From positions 8,122,001 to 8,186,000 of the forward strand of contig NZ_CP043494.1 in assembly GCF_044360475.1 (NCBI RefSeq): a DNA stretch of 64,000 nucleotides. The letters are read 5' to 3'. Source of the DNA: Archangium minus (GTDB lineage Bacteria > Myxococcota > Myxococcia > Myxococcales > Myxococcaceae). The notes under the pieces are model-generated. The model was not told where the DNA came from, ran no database searches, and saw nothing but the letters and a program-made list of their open reading frames with translations. This document shows, piece by piece, positions 36,964-45,533 of this stretch. Within the stretch, counting starts at the first letter, position 1, and every line of letters begins with the position of its first letter. The position numbers and the translations under genes are program-made.

Positions 36964-38312
36964 GCCACGACCTCCGTTCTCGTCTGCTGAGGCGGCAGCT
37001 CCGCGGGCAGCACCAGTTCGGCCACGCAGCCGCCGCCCTCGCGCGGGTGGAGCTCCAGTTCGCCGCCGTGCTGCCGCGCCAGCGCTCGCGCCAGGGCCAG
37101 CCCCAGCCCGTTGCCCTGGGGTTTCGTGGTGACGCCCGGCTCGAAGACACGCCCGCGCACCTCGGGCGCGATCCCCGGCCCCTGGTCGCGCACCTCCACC
37201 CGTCCGCCGCCCTCGGGCACAGACAGCACCACCAGCTCCACCGTGCTCCCGCGAGGGGCGGCCTCCAGTGCGTTCTGCACCAGGTTGATGAGCACCTGCT
37301 TCACCTTGCGCGGATCGCACCAGACGGCCACCGGCCGCTCGGCGAAGAGGCGCAGACCCACGCCCCGCTCGCCCGCCATGCCCTCGTGCAGCTCCACCAC
37401 CTGCCGGCACAACCCCTCCAGCGAGGTGCGCTGCTCGTCGAGCGGGAGCAGGGGCCGGGAGAAGTTGAGGAAGCCCTCCAGAATCTCCTGCATCCGGTCC
37501 ACCTCGCGCCGCAGCACCGCCAGGCGCTCGGCCGGCTTGCCCTCCACGTCCCGCGCCACCAGGGTGGCCAGGCCCTTCACGCTGGCCAGCGGATTCTTCA
37601 GCTCGTGGGCAATCTCCCCGCTGAGCCGGGTGAGCGTGTCAATGGCCTCGGTGTGGATGCGCAGCGTCTCGTCGCGCGCGTCCAGCGCGTCCTTCACCAT
37701 GCCCTGGAAGATGCCCCGCAGGATGGAGCCACCGCCGGCGGAATACGCCACCAGCACGCTCAGCACCGTCACGTGGGACAGCAGCAGGGCGTTATTGTGC
37801 CCGGCCCGTGCACCGCCCCCGTAGAGCTGCGGCAGCAGGTCCGGCACCACCCCGGTGAAGGAGACCGCGGCCAGCCCCCACAGCGTCGCCACATGCAAGA
37901 GCGCGAGAACCCACGCACCTCGAGTGGTGGTGAAGAGGGAGACGAAGAAGCTCACGAGGAGCAGCACCGGCGTGAGCGGCCCCTCGAGCCCGCCCGTCAC
38001 CAGGAGCATGCCCCAATGAATCGGGAGGCCGACGACGATGACGTAGGTGAACAGGAGTTTCTGGCGCGGCGTGCGGCGCAGGTAGAGGAGAATCTCGATG
38101 CCCTCGACCACCACGTAGAGCCCCAGCAGCCCCCCAAGCAGCCACTTGCGCCACACCGCCGGCTCCTGCACGAGGAAATAGAGGAGGAGGAGGAGGGTCG
38201 GCGGCGCCATGTAGATGCGGATGCGCGCCATGCGCATGAATTGGCGGGCGAAGGCCTCGCGCAGCACCTGCTCAAGGCCGCTCGGTGACGGGGAGGCGGG
38301 GGCGGGTTTCAC
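36960..38312 (-). CDS. membrane sensor histidine kinase
   Basis: 450 residues from the GTG at 38312, chosen for GAGGAG five bases upstream; an ATG at 38342 gives ten more residues but has a poor site. Six or so hydrophobic segments in the first 190 residues (IYMAPPTLLLLLYFLV, WLLGGLLGLYVVVEG, LLVSFFVSLF...), then HisKA with HELKNPLASV and HATPase_c with NALEAA, DQGPGIAP and GNGLGLALA. It pairs with the overlapping NtrC-type regulator. A remnant of a second copy lies at 40306-40478. Confidence 0.93.
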   Translation of the reverse strand: MKPAPASPSPSGLEQVLREAFARQFMRMARIRIYMAPPTLLLLLYFLVQEPAVWRKWLLGGLLGLYVVVEGIEILLYLRRTPRQKLLFTYVIVVGLPIHWGMLLVTGGLEGPLTPVLLLVSFFVSLFTTTRGAWVLALLHVATLWGLAAVSFTGVVPDLLPQLYGGGARAGHNNALLLSHVTVLSVLVAYSAGGGSILRGIFQGMVKDALDARDETLRIHTEAIDTLTRLSGEIAHELKNPLASVKGLATLVARDVEGKPAERLAVLRREVDRMQEILEGFLNFSRPLLPLDEQRTSLEGLCRQVVELHEGMAGERGVGLRLFAERPVAVWCDPRKVKQVLINLVQNALEAAPRGSTVELVVLSVPEGGGRVEVRDQGPGIAPEVRGRVFEPGVTTKPQGNGLGLALARALARQHGGELELHPREGGGCVAELVLPAELPPQQTRTEVVA

Positions 38313-38420
38313 GGCGTCTCCTCGGTGGGCGGACTCCTTCATCCTACGTCCGAGTTGCAAGCCGGATGCACGCCCTTCGTGCTCCCTCGCCCGGATGGGC
38401 CCGCCCGCTCGCACGGGGGC

Positions 38421-38474
38421 GCTGTCCGGAAACCCGGCACCCCGCCCCCCTGGAGTGACGGAGGTCCGGACAGC
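38421..38474. promoter_or_regulatory. paired enhancer-like sites, copy A
   Basis: GCTGTCCGGA (38421-38430) and its exact inverse TCCGGACAGC (38465-38474), 44 bases apart, about 45-95 bases before the sigma-54 promoter at 38516. The spacing is that of NtrC-type activator sites. Confidence 0.65.
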
Positions 38475-38515
38475 CTGCCCCCTCACCCCGTCTCGTTCTC
38501 GGAGGGAGAGTGGCA

Positions 38516-38532
38516 TTGGCATGGGAGGTGCT
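38516..38532 (+). promoter_or_regulatory. sigma-54 (-24/-12) promoter, copy A
   Basis: TTGGCATGGGAGGTGCT: GG and GC elements separated by exactly 10 bases, as in the YTGGCACG-N4-TTGC consensus. It reads rightwards. Confidence 0.7.
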
Positions 38533-38588
38533 CATGGGGTGGCCCAGGTCGCCGGCGACGGTGCGCTGGCCAGCTCTGGAGCACTCTC

Positions 38589-38831
38589 ATGAGCACGCAG
38601 AAGCCCGAAGAACAAATTCAAGCCGGCGCCAACGATGCGGGGAAGTTCGGCCTTTCGCCCAGGGCTTCGGCGCTTCGGGTGGCGACGGAAGAGCTCGCCT
38701 CCGAACTAAGCGTGCGCCGCCCGGAGCTTGTGGCCAGAAGCGATCGCGAATCCTTTGGAGAGGCGCTGCAGCACGTCACCGTCGCCCAGCATCTTCTCGC
38801 CATTCACGCGGCGGCAAAGTTGCCGGGCTGA
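38589..38831 (+). CDS. possible small protein behind promoter copy A
   Basis: An 80-codon frame, MSTQKPEEQIQAGANDAGK..., occupies the position that the first permease has in copy B. No family is recognised. It may be a gene brought next to the promoter by rearrangement or simply a chance frame. Confidence 0.35.
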   Translation: MSTQKPEEQIQAGANDAGKFGLSPRASALRVATEELASELSVRRPELVARSDRESFGEALQHVTVAQHLLAIHAAAKLPG

Positions 38832-38928
38832 CCACCACCGTCGAGTGACGACAGCCCATCCGGTCCAGGGGCCCTGCGATCCACGTGCAGGGCTTGGAGA
38901 AGTCATACAACAAGCGAGGCGCAAGGCA

Positions 38929-40155
38929 ATGAGTGACATCAAAGGTTTGGTCGAGCAAGGCTGGGAGCGGGTGGCTGACACCTTCCGCGCCAACTTCAAA
39001 GAAGGAAGGGACCTGGGCGCTGGATGTTGCGTCTACGTGGACGGACGTCCTGTCGTCGATCTGTGGGGGGGTCTGGCCGACCGCGAGGGGAATCGCCCGT
39101 GGGAACGGGACACAGTCGTGGCCGTCGCGTCGACCACGAAGGGTGCGACCGCAATGTGTGCCCACCTCCTCGTCCAGCGTGGCGAGCTTGATCTCGATGC
39201 GCCCGTCGTCCGGTACTGGCCGGAGTTCGGCGCGGCGGGCAAGGAGGAGATCCCAGTCAGGTGGTTGCTCTCCCACCAGGCCGGTCTGCCGGTTGTCGAC
39301 GCGCAGCTGACGTTCGAGGAGGTGTGCGCCTGGGATCCGGTCATTCGTGCGTTGGAAGCACAGAAGCCGCTGTGGACGCCCGGGACTGAGCACCTCTACC
39401 ACGCGATGACGTATGGCAATCTCGTTGGAGAGGTCGTCAAGCGCATCACGGGCAAGTCCTTGGGCACAGTCTTCGCCGAGGAGCTCGCCCGCCCTCTCGG
39501 GCTGTCCGCATGGATCGGTCTACCCGAAGAGATCGAGCCGCGGGTCGCCCGGGTTGAGCAGGCTCCCTTCCCTTACGACTCTCCCGAGGAACTGGTGACT
39601 GACTTCGCCGCGCTCATGGGATTGGACCCCACCGTGGCGGGGCCATTGGTGCAGACCCTTTGGGGACCGAATTCGATCCTCATAAGGGCTGGGACAATGA
39701 ACGGCGTCCTCAACGAGGAGACCATCAAGCGGCGGGCCTTTCGGGCGGCGGAGTTTCCAGGCGGCAACATGTTCGCCGACGCCCACTCCATCGCCCGCAT
39801 GTACGCCGCAACCGTGAGCGACGTTGACGGCTTCCGTCTCCTCCAGCCCGGCACGGTGGCGGCGATGACGGAGCTTCAGACCGACCGCACGCGTATGCAC
39901 GGCGTCCCGCTGGAGCTGGCGCCTGCCACGAAGAACTTGTTCAACATGTCGCTCGGCTTTTGGCGGGCAACCCCGCCCGTCATGCCCATACTGGGCCCCG
40001 CTTCATTCGGTCACCCGGGCAGCGGAGGGTCGCTGGGGGCCGCCGACCCCGAATCCCGGGTCGGCTTCGGCTACGTTTCAAATCTCTCGGTGGCCACCCT
40101 GATCGATCCGCGCGCCATCGAGCTGACGGCCGCGGTAAGAAAGTGCCTCGACTAG
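38929..40155 (+). CDS. serine hydrolase, class C beta-lactamase/esterase family
   Basis: 408 residues. Active-site SxxK is STTK (VAVASTTKGATAM, near residue 68); YHAMTYGN supplies the Tyr motif and HPGSGGS the third element (KTG-like position). Members are cytoplasmic or periplasmic esterases/beta-lactamase-like enzymes; no signal peptide is seen, so an EstB-like intracellular esterase is most likely. It lies between the two copies of the duplicated regulatory block. Confidence 0.88.
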   Translation: MSDIKGLVEQGWERVADTFRANFKEGRDLGAGCCVYVDGRPVVDLWGGLADREGNRPWERDTVVAVASTTKGATAMCAHLLVQRGELDLDAPVVRYWPEFGAAGKEEIPVRWLLSHQAGLPVVDAQLTFEEVCAWDPVIRALEAQKPLWTPGTEHLYHAMTYGNLVGEVVKRITGKSLGTVFAEELARPLGLSAWIGLPEEIEPRVARVEQAPFPYDSPEELVTDFAALMGLDPTVAGPLVQTLWGPNSILIRAGTMNGVLNEETIKRRAFRAAEFPGGNMFADAHSIARMYAATVSDVDGFRLLQPGTVAAMTELQTDRTRMHGVPLELAPATKNLFNMSLGFWRATPPVMPILGPASFGHPGSGGSLGAADPESRVGFGYVSNLSVATLIDPRAIELTAAVRKCLD

Positions 40156-40305
40156 GGTCTTCAGGCTGTCCAGGCGCCCATCGGCTTCGCGTGTAGCCGC
40201 CCAGCCAGGCGGCTCAAGTCCTCAGCAGCAGAGGCCTTCAGGCGAGCGGGATGGGCAAGCGTGTTTGGAAAGTGAAGTGGATGAGCAGGTCCATCAGGGG
40301 GGAAT

Positions 40306-40478
40306 GACGTAGGTGAACGGGAATTTCTGGCGCGGCGTGCGGCGCAGGTAGTGGCGAAGAACCTCGATGCCGTCGGCCACCAACCAGAGTCCCAGCAGCC
40401 CCCCGAGCAGCCACTTGCGCCAGACCGCTGGCTCTTGCACGAGGAGCGTCTCCTTGGGGAGTTGCTCCCTTCAGCCTA
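40306..40478 (-). pseudogene. remnant of a second copy of the sensor kinase N-terminus
   Basis: Minus-strand translation gives VQEPAVWRKWLLGGLLGLWL and ...LRRTPRQKFPFTYVI, aligned with LVQEPAVWRKWLLGGLLGLY of the intact kinase. An internal deletion of ~130 bases removes the start region, and the match stops at 40306. About 15 percent base divergence shows the duplication is old. Confidence 0.85.
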
Positions 40479-40548
40479 CCTCCGAGCAAGCCGGATGCAC
40501 GCCCTTCGTGCTCCCCCACCCGGTGGGCCCGCCCGCTCGCACGGAGGC

Positions 40549-40603
40549 GCTGTCCGGAAACCCGGCACCCCGCCCCCCTGGGAGTGACGGAGGTCCGGAC
40601 AGC
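40549..40603. promoter_or_regulatory. paired enhancer-like sites, copy B
   Basis: GCTGTCCGGA (40549-40558) and TCCGGACAGC (40594-40603), conserved while surrounding bases vary. They are upstream of the sigma-54 promoter at the usual activator distance. Confidence 0.7.
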
Positions 40604-40643
40604 CTGCCCCCTCCCCTGCCCCATTCACAGAGGGAGAGGGGCA

Positions 40644-40660
40644 TTGGCATGGGAGGTGCT
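40644..40660 (+). promoter_or_regulatory. sigma-54 promoter of the ABC export operon
   Basis: TTGGCATGGGAGGTGCT, identical to copy A. Transcription would start near 40672, 44 bases before the first permease ATG. The NtrC-type regulator at 35605 is the obvious activator. Confidence 0.78.
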
Positions 40661-40715
40661 CATGGGGTGGCTCAGGTCGCCAGCGACGGTTCGCTGGCCA
40701 GCCCTGGAGCACTCG

Positions 40716-41927
40716 ATGTGGCCCCTCTTCCGCATTGCCTTTCGCAACGTCGCCCGTAACCGCCGCCGTACCCTCATCACCCTCGCGGCCCTCCTGGTGG
40801 GCGTCGGGGCCGCCGTGCTCACCCGCGCCATGATGAACGGGCTGCAGCGGGCCATGGTGACGAACATCACCGCCAGCGCCACCGGAGCCTTGCAGGTGCA
40901 CCGGGCGGGCTACCTCGACAATGTCCTCTCCACCCCGCTGACCCTGGACTTCGCCATCGACGAGGCCTTCCTCGCACGGGTGCGCGCCGTCGAGGGCGTC
41001 AAGGCGGTGTCCCCGCGCATCCAATTCGCCGGCTCCCTCGGCGCCAACGACGAGAGCCTCTTCCTCGCCGCCACCGCCATGGACCCCACCGCCGAGAGCG
41101 CGGTGTGCCCCAACCGCGCGAGCACCTTCGTGCCGGGCTCTCGCTTCGACTCCCCCGATGGCATCCTGCTCGCCGAGACAGTCGCCAACGCGCTCGGCAC
41201 ACAACAGGGCGGCGAGGCGGTGTTCCTCGCCCCGGATCGCGACGGCACCCTCAACGGCGAGCTGGTGCACATCACCGGCGCCACCCGCTCGGTCATGCCC
41301 GACGAGCCGAAGACGGCAGTGGTTCCGCTGGCGCTCGCCCAGCGTCTGCTGCGCATGGAGGGGCGCGCCACCGAGCTTGCCGTGGCGGTGCACCGGCTGG
41401 AGGAGGCGCCCCAGGTGGCCGCTCGCCTGCGCGAGGCGCTCGGCCCCGACTACGAGGTCCACACCTGGGACGACATCCTCGTCCAGGTGAAGGAGAACAA
41501 AGCGCGCGATGACGCCTCCATGGGCCTCATCGTCGCCGTCTTCCTGGTCCTGATGCTGCTCGGTGTGGCCAACACCCTGTTGATGAGCGCGATCGAGCGC
41601 ACGCGCGAGATCGGCACCATGATGGCGGTGGGCCTCCGGCGCGGGAAGGTGATGGGCCTCTTCCTCGCGGAGGCGGTGGTCCTGGGCGCGACGGGGGCCA
41701 CGCTGGGCGCGCTGCTCGGCGCCGGCCTCAGCGCGTGGCTGAACCACCGCGGCATCATCTTCACCGCCCCCACGATCAGCGTCCCCTTCGACATCCGCCC
41801 CTACGTGGACGTGGGCTACCTGGTGCGCATCGTCCTGCTCGCCACCGCCGGCGCGGCCGTCTTCTCGCTCTACCCCGCCTGGCGCGCCAGCCGCCTGCGC
41901 CCCGTCGAGGCGCTCGCCGGCCGCTGA
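40716..41927 (+). CDS. ABC transporter permease, LolC/MacB (FtsX) type, first
   Basis: 403 residues. N-terminal transmembrane helix (TLITLAALLVGVGAAVL), a periplasmic domain of ~220 residues, then three C-terminal helices with the FtsX/LolCE signature NTLLMSAIERTREIGTMMAV and a final RLRPVEAL. Such permeases use the energy of a LolD-type ATPase to pull substrates from the inner membrane towards the envelope. First gene of a five-gene operon behind a sigma-54 promoter. Confidence 0.93.
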   Translation: MWPLFRIAFRNVARNRRRTLITLAALLVGVGAAVLTRAMMNGLQRAMVTNITASATGALQVHRAGYLDNVLSTPLTLDFAIDEAFLARVRAVEGVKAVSPRIQFAGSLGANDESLFLAATAMDPTAESAVCPNRASTFVPGSRFDSPDGILLAETVANALGTQQGGEAVFLAPDRDGTLNGELVHITGATRSVMPDEPKTAVVPLALAQRLLRMEGRATELAVAVHRLEEAPQVAARLREALGPDYEVHTWDDILVQVKENKARDDASMGLIVAVFLVLMLLGVANTLLMSAIERTREIGTMMAVGLRRGKVMGLFLAEAVVLGATGATLGALLGAGLSAWLNHRGIIFTAPTISVPFDIRPYVDVGYLVRIVLLATAGAAVFSLYPAWRASRLRPVEALAGR

Positions 41928-41952
41928 CCCATCCCTCCCCTTGGAGAATCCC

Positions 41953-43170
41953 ATGACTCCGCTCCTGATGCTCGCCGTGCGCAACGTGGCCCGCAGCAAG
42001 GCTCGAAGCGCCCTCACCACCGGCGCCGTGACCTTCGGCATCCTGATGACGCTGCTGATCGGCGCCTTCATCCACGGCACGCAGCGCTACCTCATCGATG
42101 AAACAGTGAAGTCCTCCGTGGGCGCCCTGCAGGTGCACCACAAGGGCTACTTCGAGCAGCGCGATCGCCAGCCGCTCAAGCTGGACCTCGAGGAGGGAGG
42201 CGCCCTGGAGGACGCCATGCGCCGCGTCTCCGGCGTGGCCGCCGTCACCCCGCGGCTCGTCTTCTCCGGCCTGGTGAGCAACGGCAGCTCCGCCACCCTC
42301 TTCATGGCCCAGGGCATCGACCCGGAGCGAGAGAAGCAGGTGCTGCCGTGGGCCACCCAGCAGGTGCGCGGCACCCGCCTATCCGCCGACACCCCCCGCA
42401 GCGCCCTGATGGGCAGCGAGCTGGCCACGGCCCTCGGCGCCGAGCCGGGCGCCACCCTCACCCTGCAGGCCACCACGAAGGGGGGAAAGGAGAACGTCCT
42501 GGACGTGGACGTGGCCGGCACGCTGTCGGGCAGCGTGCTCGCCCTGAGCAAGCGCGTCCTCTACGTGCCCCTCCCCTTCGCGCAGGAGCTGCTGCGCATG
42601 CGGGGCCGCGCCACCGAGTACGTGGTGGCCGTGGAGGAGGGCGCGGACGTGGACCAAGTGGCCGTTGGCCTGCGCGCGGCGCTCGGTGCGGACTACGAGG
42701 TGCGCACCTGGCGCGAGCTGCAGCCCGCCGTGGGCGAGGCCATCCGCATCCAGCGCACCATCCTGCTGTTCATCGGCGCGCTCTTCCTCATTATCGCCAT
42801 CTTCGGCGTGGCCAACACGCTGCTGATGAGCGTGCTGGAGCGCACCCGCGAGATTGGAACCATGATGGCGGTGGGCGTGCGGCGCGGGAGGATTGCCCTC
42901 CTCTTCGTCCTGGAGGCCGTGGTGCAGGCGCTGCTCGGCGCCGCGCTCGGCGTGGGAGGGGCCTACGGACTGGTGGCCCTCGCGGTGGCGAGGGGCGGAT
43001 TCACCATACCCACCGACAAGACGCAGTCCTTCACGCTGATCCCCGAGGTAGCCGGCTACCAGGTGGCCATCGCGGTGGTGGCCGCCACCGTGGGCGCCAG
43101 CCTCGCCGCCGTCTCGCCCGCCCTGCGCGCCGCGCGCCTGCGCCCCGTGGAGGCCCTGCGCGGAGCGTGA
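41953..43170 (+). CDS. ABC transporter permease, LolC/MacB (FtsX) type, second
   Basis: 405 residues from the ATG at 41953 (TTGGAG upstream); a TTG at 41941 is unlikely. Paralogue of the preceding permease with the same order of parts (SKARSALTTGAVTFGILMTL helix, periplasmic domain, NTLLMSVLERTREIGTMMAV and RLRPVEAL). The two probably form a heterodimer like LolC/LolE. 25 bases after the first permease. Confidence 0.93.
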   Translation: MTPLLMLAVRNVARSKARSALTTGAVTFGILMTLLIGAFIHGTQRYLIDETVKSSVGALQVHHKGYFEQRDRQPLKLDLEEGGALEDAMRRVSGVAAVTPRLVFSGLVSNGSSATLFMAQGIDPEREKQVLPWATQQVRGTRLSADTPRSALMGSELATALGAEPGATLTLQATTKGGKENVLDVDVAGTLSGSVLALSKRVLYVPLPFAQELLRMRGRATEYVVAVEEGADVDQVAVGLRAALGADYEVRTWRELQPAVGEAIRIQRTILLFIGALFLIIAIFGVANTLLMSVLERTREIGTMMAVGVRRGRIALLFVLEAVVQALLGAALGVGGAYGLVALAVARGGFTIPTDKTQSFTLIPEVAGYQVAIAVVAATVGASLAAVSPALRAARLRPVEALRGA

Positions 43171-43205
43171 CACTCCCCCACCCTGGTTTCCCGAGGAACA
43201 AGACC

Positions 43206-43934
43206 ATGAAGACCCACCTGAAGCTGCTGTCCCTGCTCATCCTGCTGCCCCTGACCGCCGGCGCGGCCACCCCGAGCGCCGAGGAGCTCCTCCAGAAGTA
43301 CGACGCCATCATGGGGCCCACCGACTTCGAGGCCACCATGACGATGGTGGCCCACCGCGATGATGGCTCCACCCGCGCCTACAAGATGCGGATGCTGAAG
43401 TCCGGCGACGACAAGGCCCGCATCTGGTTCCAGGAGCCAGCCTCCGCGCGAGGGCAGGAGATCCTGCGCCAGGGTGACAACGCCTGGCTGTACATGCCCA
43501 ACCTCAAGCGCTCGGTGCGCATGGCCAACCGCGACTCCTTCCAGGGTGGCGATTTCAACAACGCCGACGTCCTGCGCACCAACTACGCCCGCGATTACTC
43601 CGCCCAGGTGGTGGAGGACCCGTCCATGCCGGAGGCGTACCTGCTCGAGCTCAAGGCGAAGACGGAGGACGCCGCCTATGACCGCATCAAGCTGTGGGTG
43701 GCGAAGAAGGACACCCTGCCCCTCAAGGGCGAGTTCTACACCGCGAGCGGCAAGCTGCTGCGCGCCGCCGAGTTCCTCGAGGTGAAGAGCTTCGACGGCT
43801 TCAGGCGCCCCTCGCGCGTGGTGATGAAGAACATGATCGCCATCAAGCGCTTCAGCGAGCTGACCCTCGACGCCCTCGACGTGCGCGTACAGCCCGCTGC
43901 CGGCCGCTTCGTCCTCGACGACCTGGGCCGCTGA
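43206..43934 (+). CDS. periplasmic LolA-like outer-membrane lipoprotein-sorting protein
   Basis: 242 residues with a signal peptide (LLSLLILLPLTAGAA). Sequence such as MVAHRDDGSTRAYKMRMLKS, QGDNAWLYMPNLKRSVRMA and GGDFNNADVLRTNYARDYSA is typical of the 'outer membrane lipoprotein-sorting' family with an open beta-barrel fold like LolA/LppX. Likely periplasmic carrier receiving cargo from the two permeases. Confidence 0.9.
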   Translation: MKTHLKLLSLLILLPLTAGAATPSAEELLQKYDAIMGPTDFEATMTMVAHRDDGSTRAYKMRMLKSGDDKARIWFQEPASARGQEILRQGDNAWLYMPNLKRSVRMANRDSFQGGDFNNADVLRTNYARDYSAQVVEDPSMPEAYLLELKAKTEDAAYDRIKLWVAKKDTLPLKGEFYTASGKLLRAAEFLEVKSFDGFRRPSRVVMKNMIAIKRFSELTLDALDVRVQPAAGRFVLDDLGR

Positions 43935-43966
43935 CCCCTCCCCGCCCTCTCTCCCGGAGTCCCACC

Positions 43967-45508
43967 ATGAACACCCTGCTCACCATGCTGCTGCTGGCCG
44001 CCGTCCCCCAGGAGACGGAGGCCCCCGAGGCCGAGGCGCCCGATGCGCAGGAGGAGGCCGACCCGGTGGAGGAGCCGGAGACGAAGCTCGAAGCCACCAC
44101 CACGGGCTACCTGGACACGCGCTTCACCGGCTCACACGTGTCCCCCACGGGCCTGGTGCCCACCACCGGCGTGCCCGCGCTGGCCAACCTCAGCGAGGGC
44201 AACATGCAGGTGAAGCTGCGCTACGGCCCGCGGCTGTCGGCTGGCGCGGACCTGTCCCTCTTCTGGCAGTGGGCGGGCCTCTTCCGAGGCGTGGACGCAC
44301 AGGGCAAGGAGGTGGCGCTGGCCGAGCAGGACGTGCCGCTCTACCGGCCCTCCGCCGTGGTGGGCGAGCTGTTCGCCGCGTGGGAGGCCGCGCCCCACCT
44401 GAACCTCACCCTGGGCAAGAAGCGCGTGGTGTGGGGCAGCGGCATGGCCTTCAACCCCACGGATCTGCTCAACCCACCCAAGGATCCCACCGACCCGGCC
44501 GGGCAGCGTGCGGGCGCGTGGCTGGCGCGGGTGGAGCTACCCTTCGAGCGCTTCACCGTGTCCCTGGTGGGAGCGGCGAAGGTGCTGCGCCAGTACGCGG
44601 GCCTGCCCACCTCGCTGCTCGTCTACCCGGACTACCCCACCGCCGAGGCGGTGCGAAACCCGGCGCTGGATGACCGCGACAACGAGGCGCACTGGGCCGC
44701 GGCCGCGCGACTCTACGCCCTGGTGGCGGACACGGACGTCACGCTCACCTACCACTTCACCCACCTCTACAACGACCCCTTCCGGGAGAAGAGCCGGGTG
44801 GGCCTGTCCCTCTCGCGCGTCTTCGACGCCACCGAGGTGCACCTGGAGGCGCTGGCGCAGACGGGCTCCTCCCAGCTGTATGCGGCCCCCGCGTGTACGG
44901 CGAGCACCGAGGCCCTCCTCGGGTGCACGCAGTCCGGCACCCCACCCCTGTCCCGCACGCACGTGGACGACCGCGGCGTGCGCGCCAAGGTGCTGGTGGG
45001 AGCCCGCTATCTCTTCGAGGACAACGCCACGCTGTCGGCCGAGTACTACTTCAACGGCGAGGGCTACAGCGCCCGCGAGTTCGCCGACTACGTGGGGCTG
45101 CTGGGCCAGGGACGGCGGCTGCTGGCGCAGCTCACGCCCGAGCAGGCCGAGGCGCTCACCGCCCGCCTCAGCCCCACCGGCACCGCCACGGACCCCGGCT
45201 CGCCGCAGAAATTCTCCTTCGAGCCGCTGCGCCGCCACTACCTCTTCCTGCAGTACAGCAAGCCCCAGGTGGCGGACGACTTCGTCCTCGGCGCCTCGGC
45301 GGTGGTGAACCTCGGAGACCTCTCCGGCCAGCTCATCCCGCAGGTGTCCTGGAGCGCGCGCGAGTGGCTCACCCTCTCCGGCTCCGTCTTCATCCCCCTG
45401 CCCGGCGTGAAGTCCCTGGCCGCCGAGGTGGCCGGCGAGCGCATCACCGAAGGAAGCCTCTCCGCCTCCGACTGGCGCGCCCTGCTGAGCGCGCGCCTCT
45501 TCTTCTGA
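43967..45508 (+). CDS. outer-membrane beta-barrel protein of the export operon
   Basis: 513 residues with a short signal peptide (MNTLLTMLLLAAVPQ) and an acidic Pro/Glu/Ala-rich linker (24-50). The rest alternates strands of aromatic and small residues and ends in a C-terminal Phe (ARLFF), as outer-membrane barrels do. LTLGKKRVVWGSGMAFNPTD is a hallmark of DUF1302-like porins. Likely the exit or acceptor for material carried by the LolA-like protein. Confidence 0.85.
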   Translation: MNTLLTMLLLAAVPQETEAPEAEAPDAQEEADPVEEPETKLEATTTGYLDTRFTGSHVSPTGLVPTTGVPALANLSEGNMQVKLRYGPRLSAGADLSLFWQWAGLFRGVDAQGKEVALAEQDVPLYRPSAVVGELFAAWEAAPHLNLTLGKKRVVWGSGMAFNPTDLLNPPKDPTDPAGQRAGAWLARVELPFERFTVSLVGAAKVLRQYAGLPTSLLVYPDYPTAEAVRNPALDDRDNEAHWAAAARLYALVADTDVTLTYHFTHLYNDPFREKSRVGLSLSRVFDATEVHLEALAQTGSSQLYAAPACTASTEALLGCTQSGTPPLSRTHVDDRGVRAKVLVGARYLFEDNATLSAEYYFNGEGYSAREFADYVGLLGQGRRLLAQLTPEQAEALTARLSPTGTATDPGSPQKFSFEPLRRHYLFLQYSKPQVADDFVLGASAVVNLGDLSGQLIPQVSWSAREWLTLSGSVFIPLPGVKSLAAEVAGERITEGSLSASDWRALLSARLFF

Positions 45509-45533
45509 CCCGCATTCCCCCAAGGACCCAACC

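Larger units (their letters stand above)
38338..38588 (+). repeat. duplicated regulatory block, copy A
   Basis: About 250 bases matching 40473-40715 at roughly 85 percent: from CCTACGTCCGAG through paired TCCGGA sites and a sigma-54 promoter to TGGAGCACTC. Copy A borders the kinase start on its left and leads on its right into a doubtful small gene instead of the ABC operon. Confidence 0.85.
40473..40715 (+). repeat. duplicated regulatory block, copy B
   Basis: Right copy of the block at 38338-38588. It runs directly into the first permease gene, and with the kinase remnant on its left it preserves what was probably the original divergent layout: kinase to the left, ABC operon to the right. 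Confidence 0.85.

Noticed and set aside
6424..40272. Shared GCGTGTTTGGAAAG at 6427 and 40258
   Set aside because: Two short copies only, without a consistent context; could be chance or a minor repeat.
38336..40715. Insertion sequence or transposon bounded by the duplicated regulatory block
   Set aside because: No transposase, no terminal inverted repeats, ~15 percent divergence and unequal deletions; an old segmental duplication fits better.
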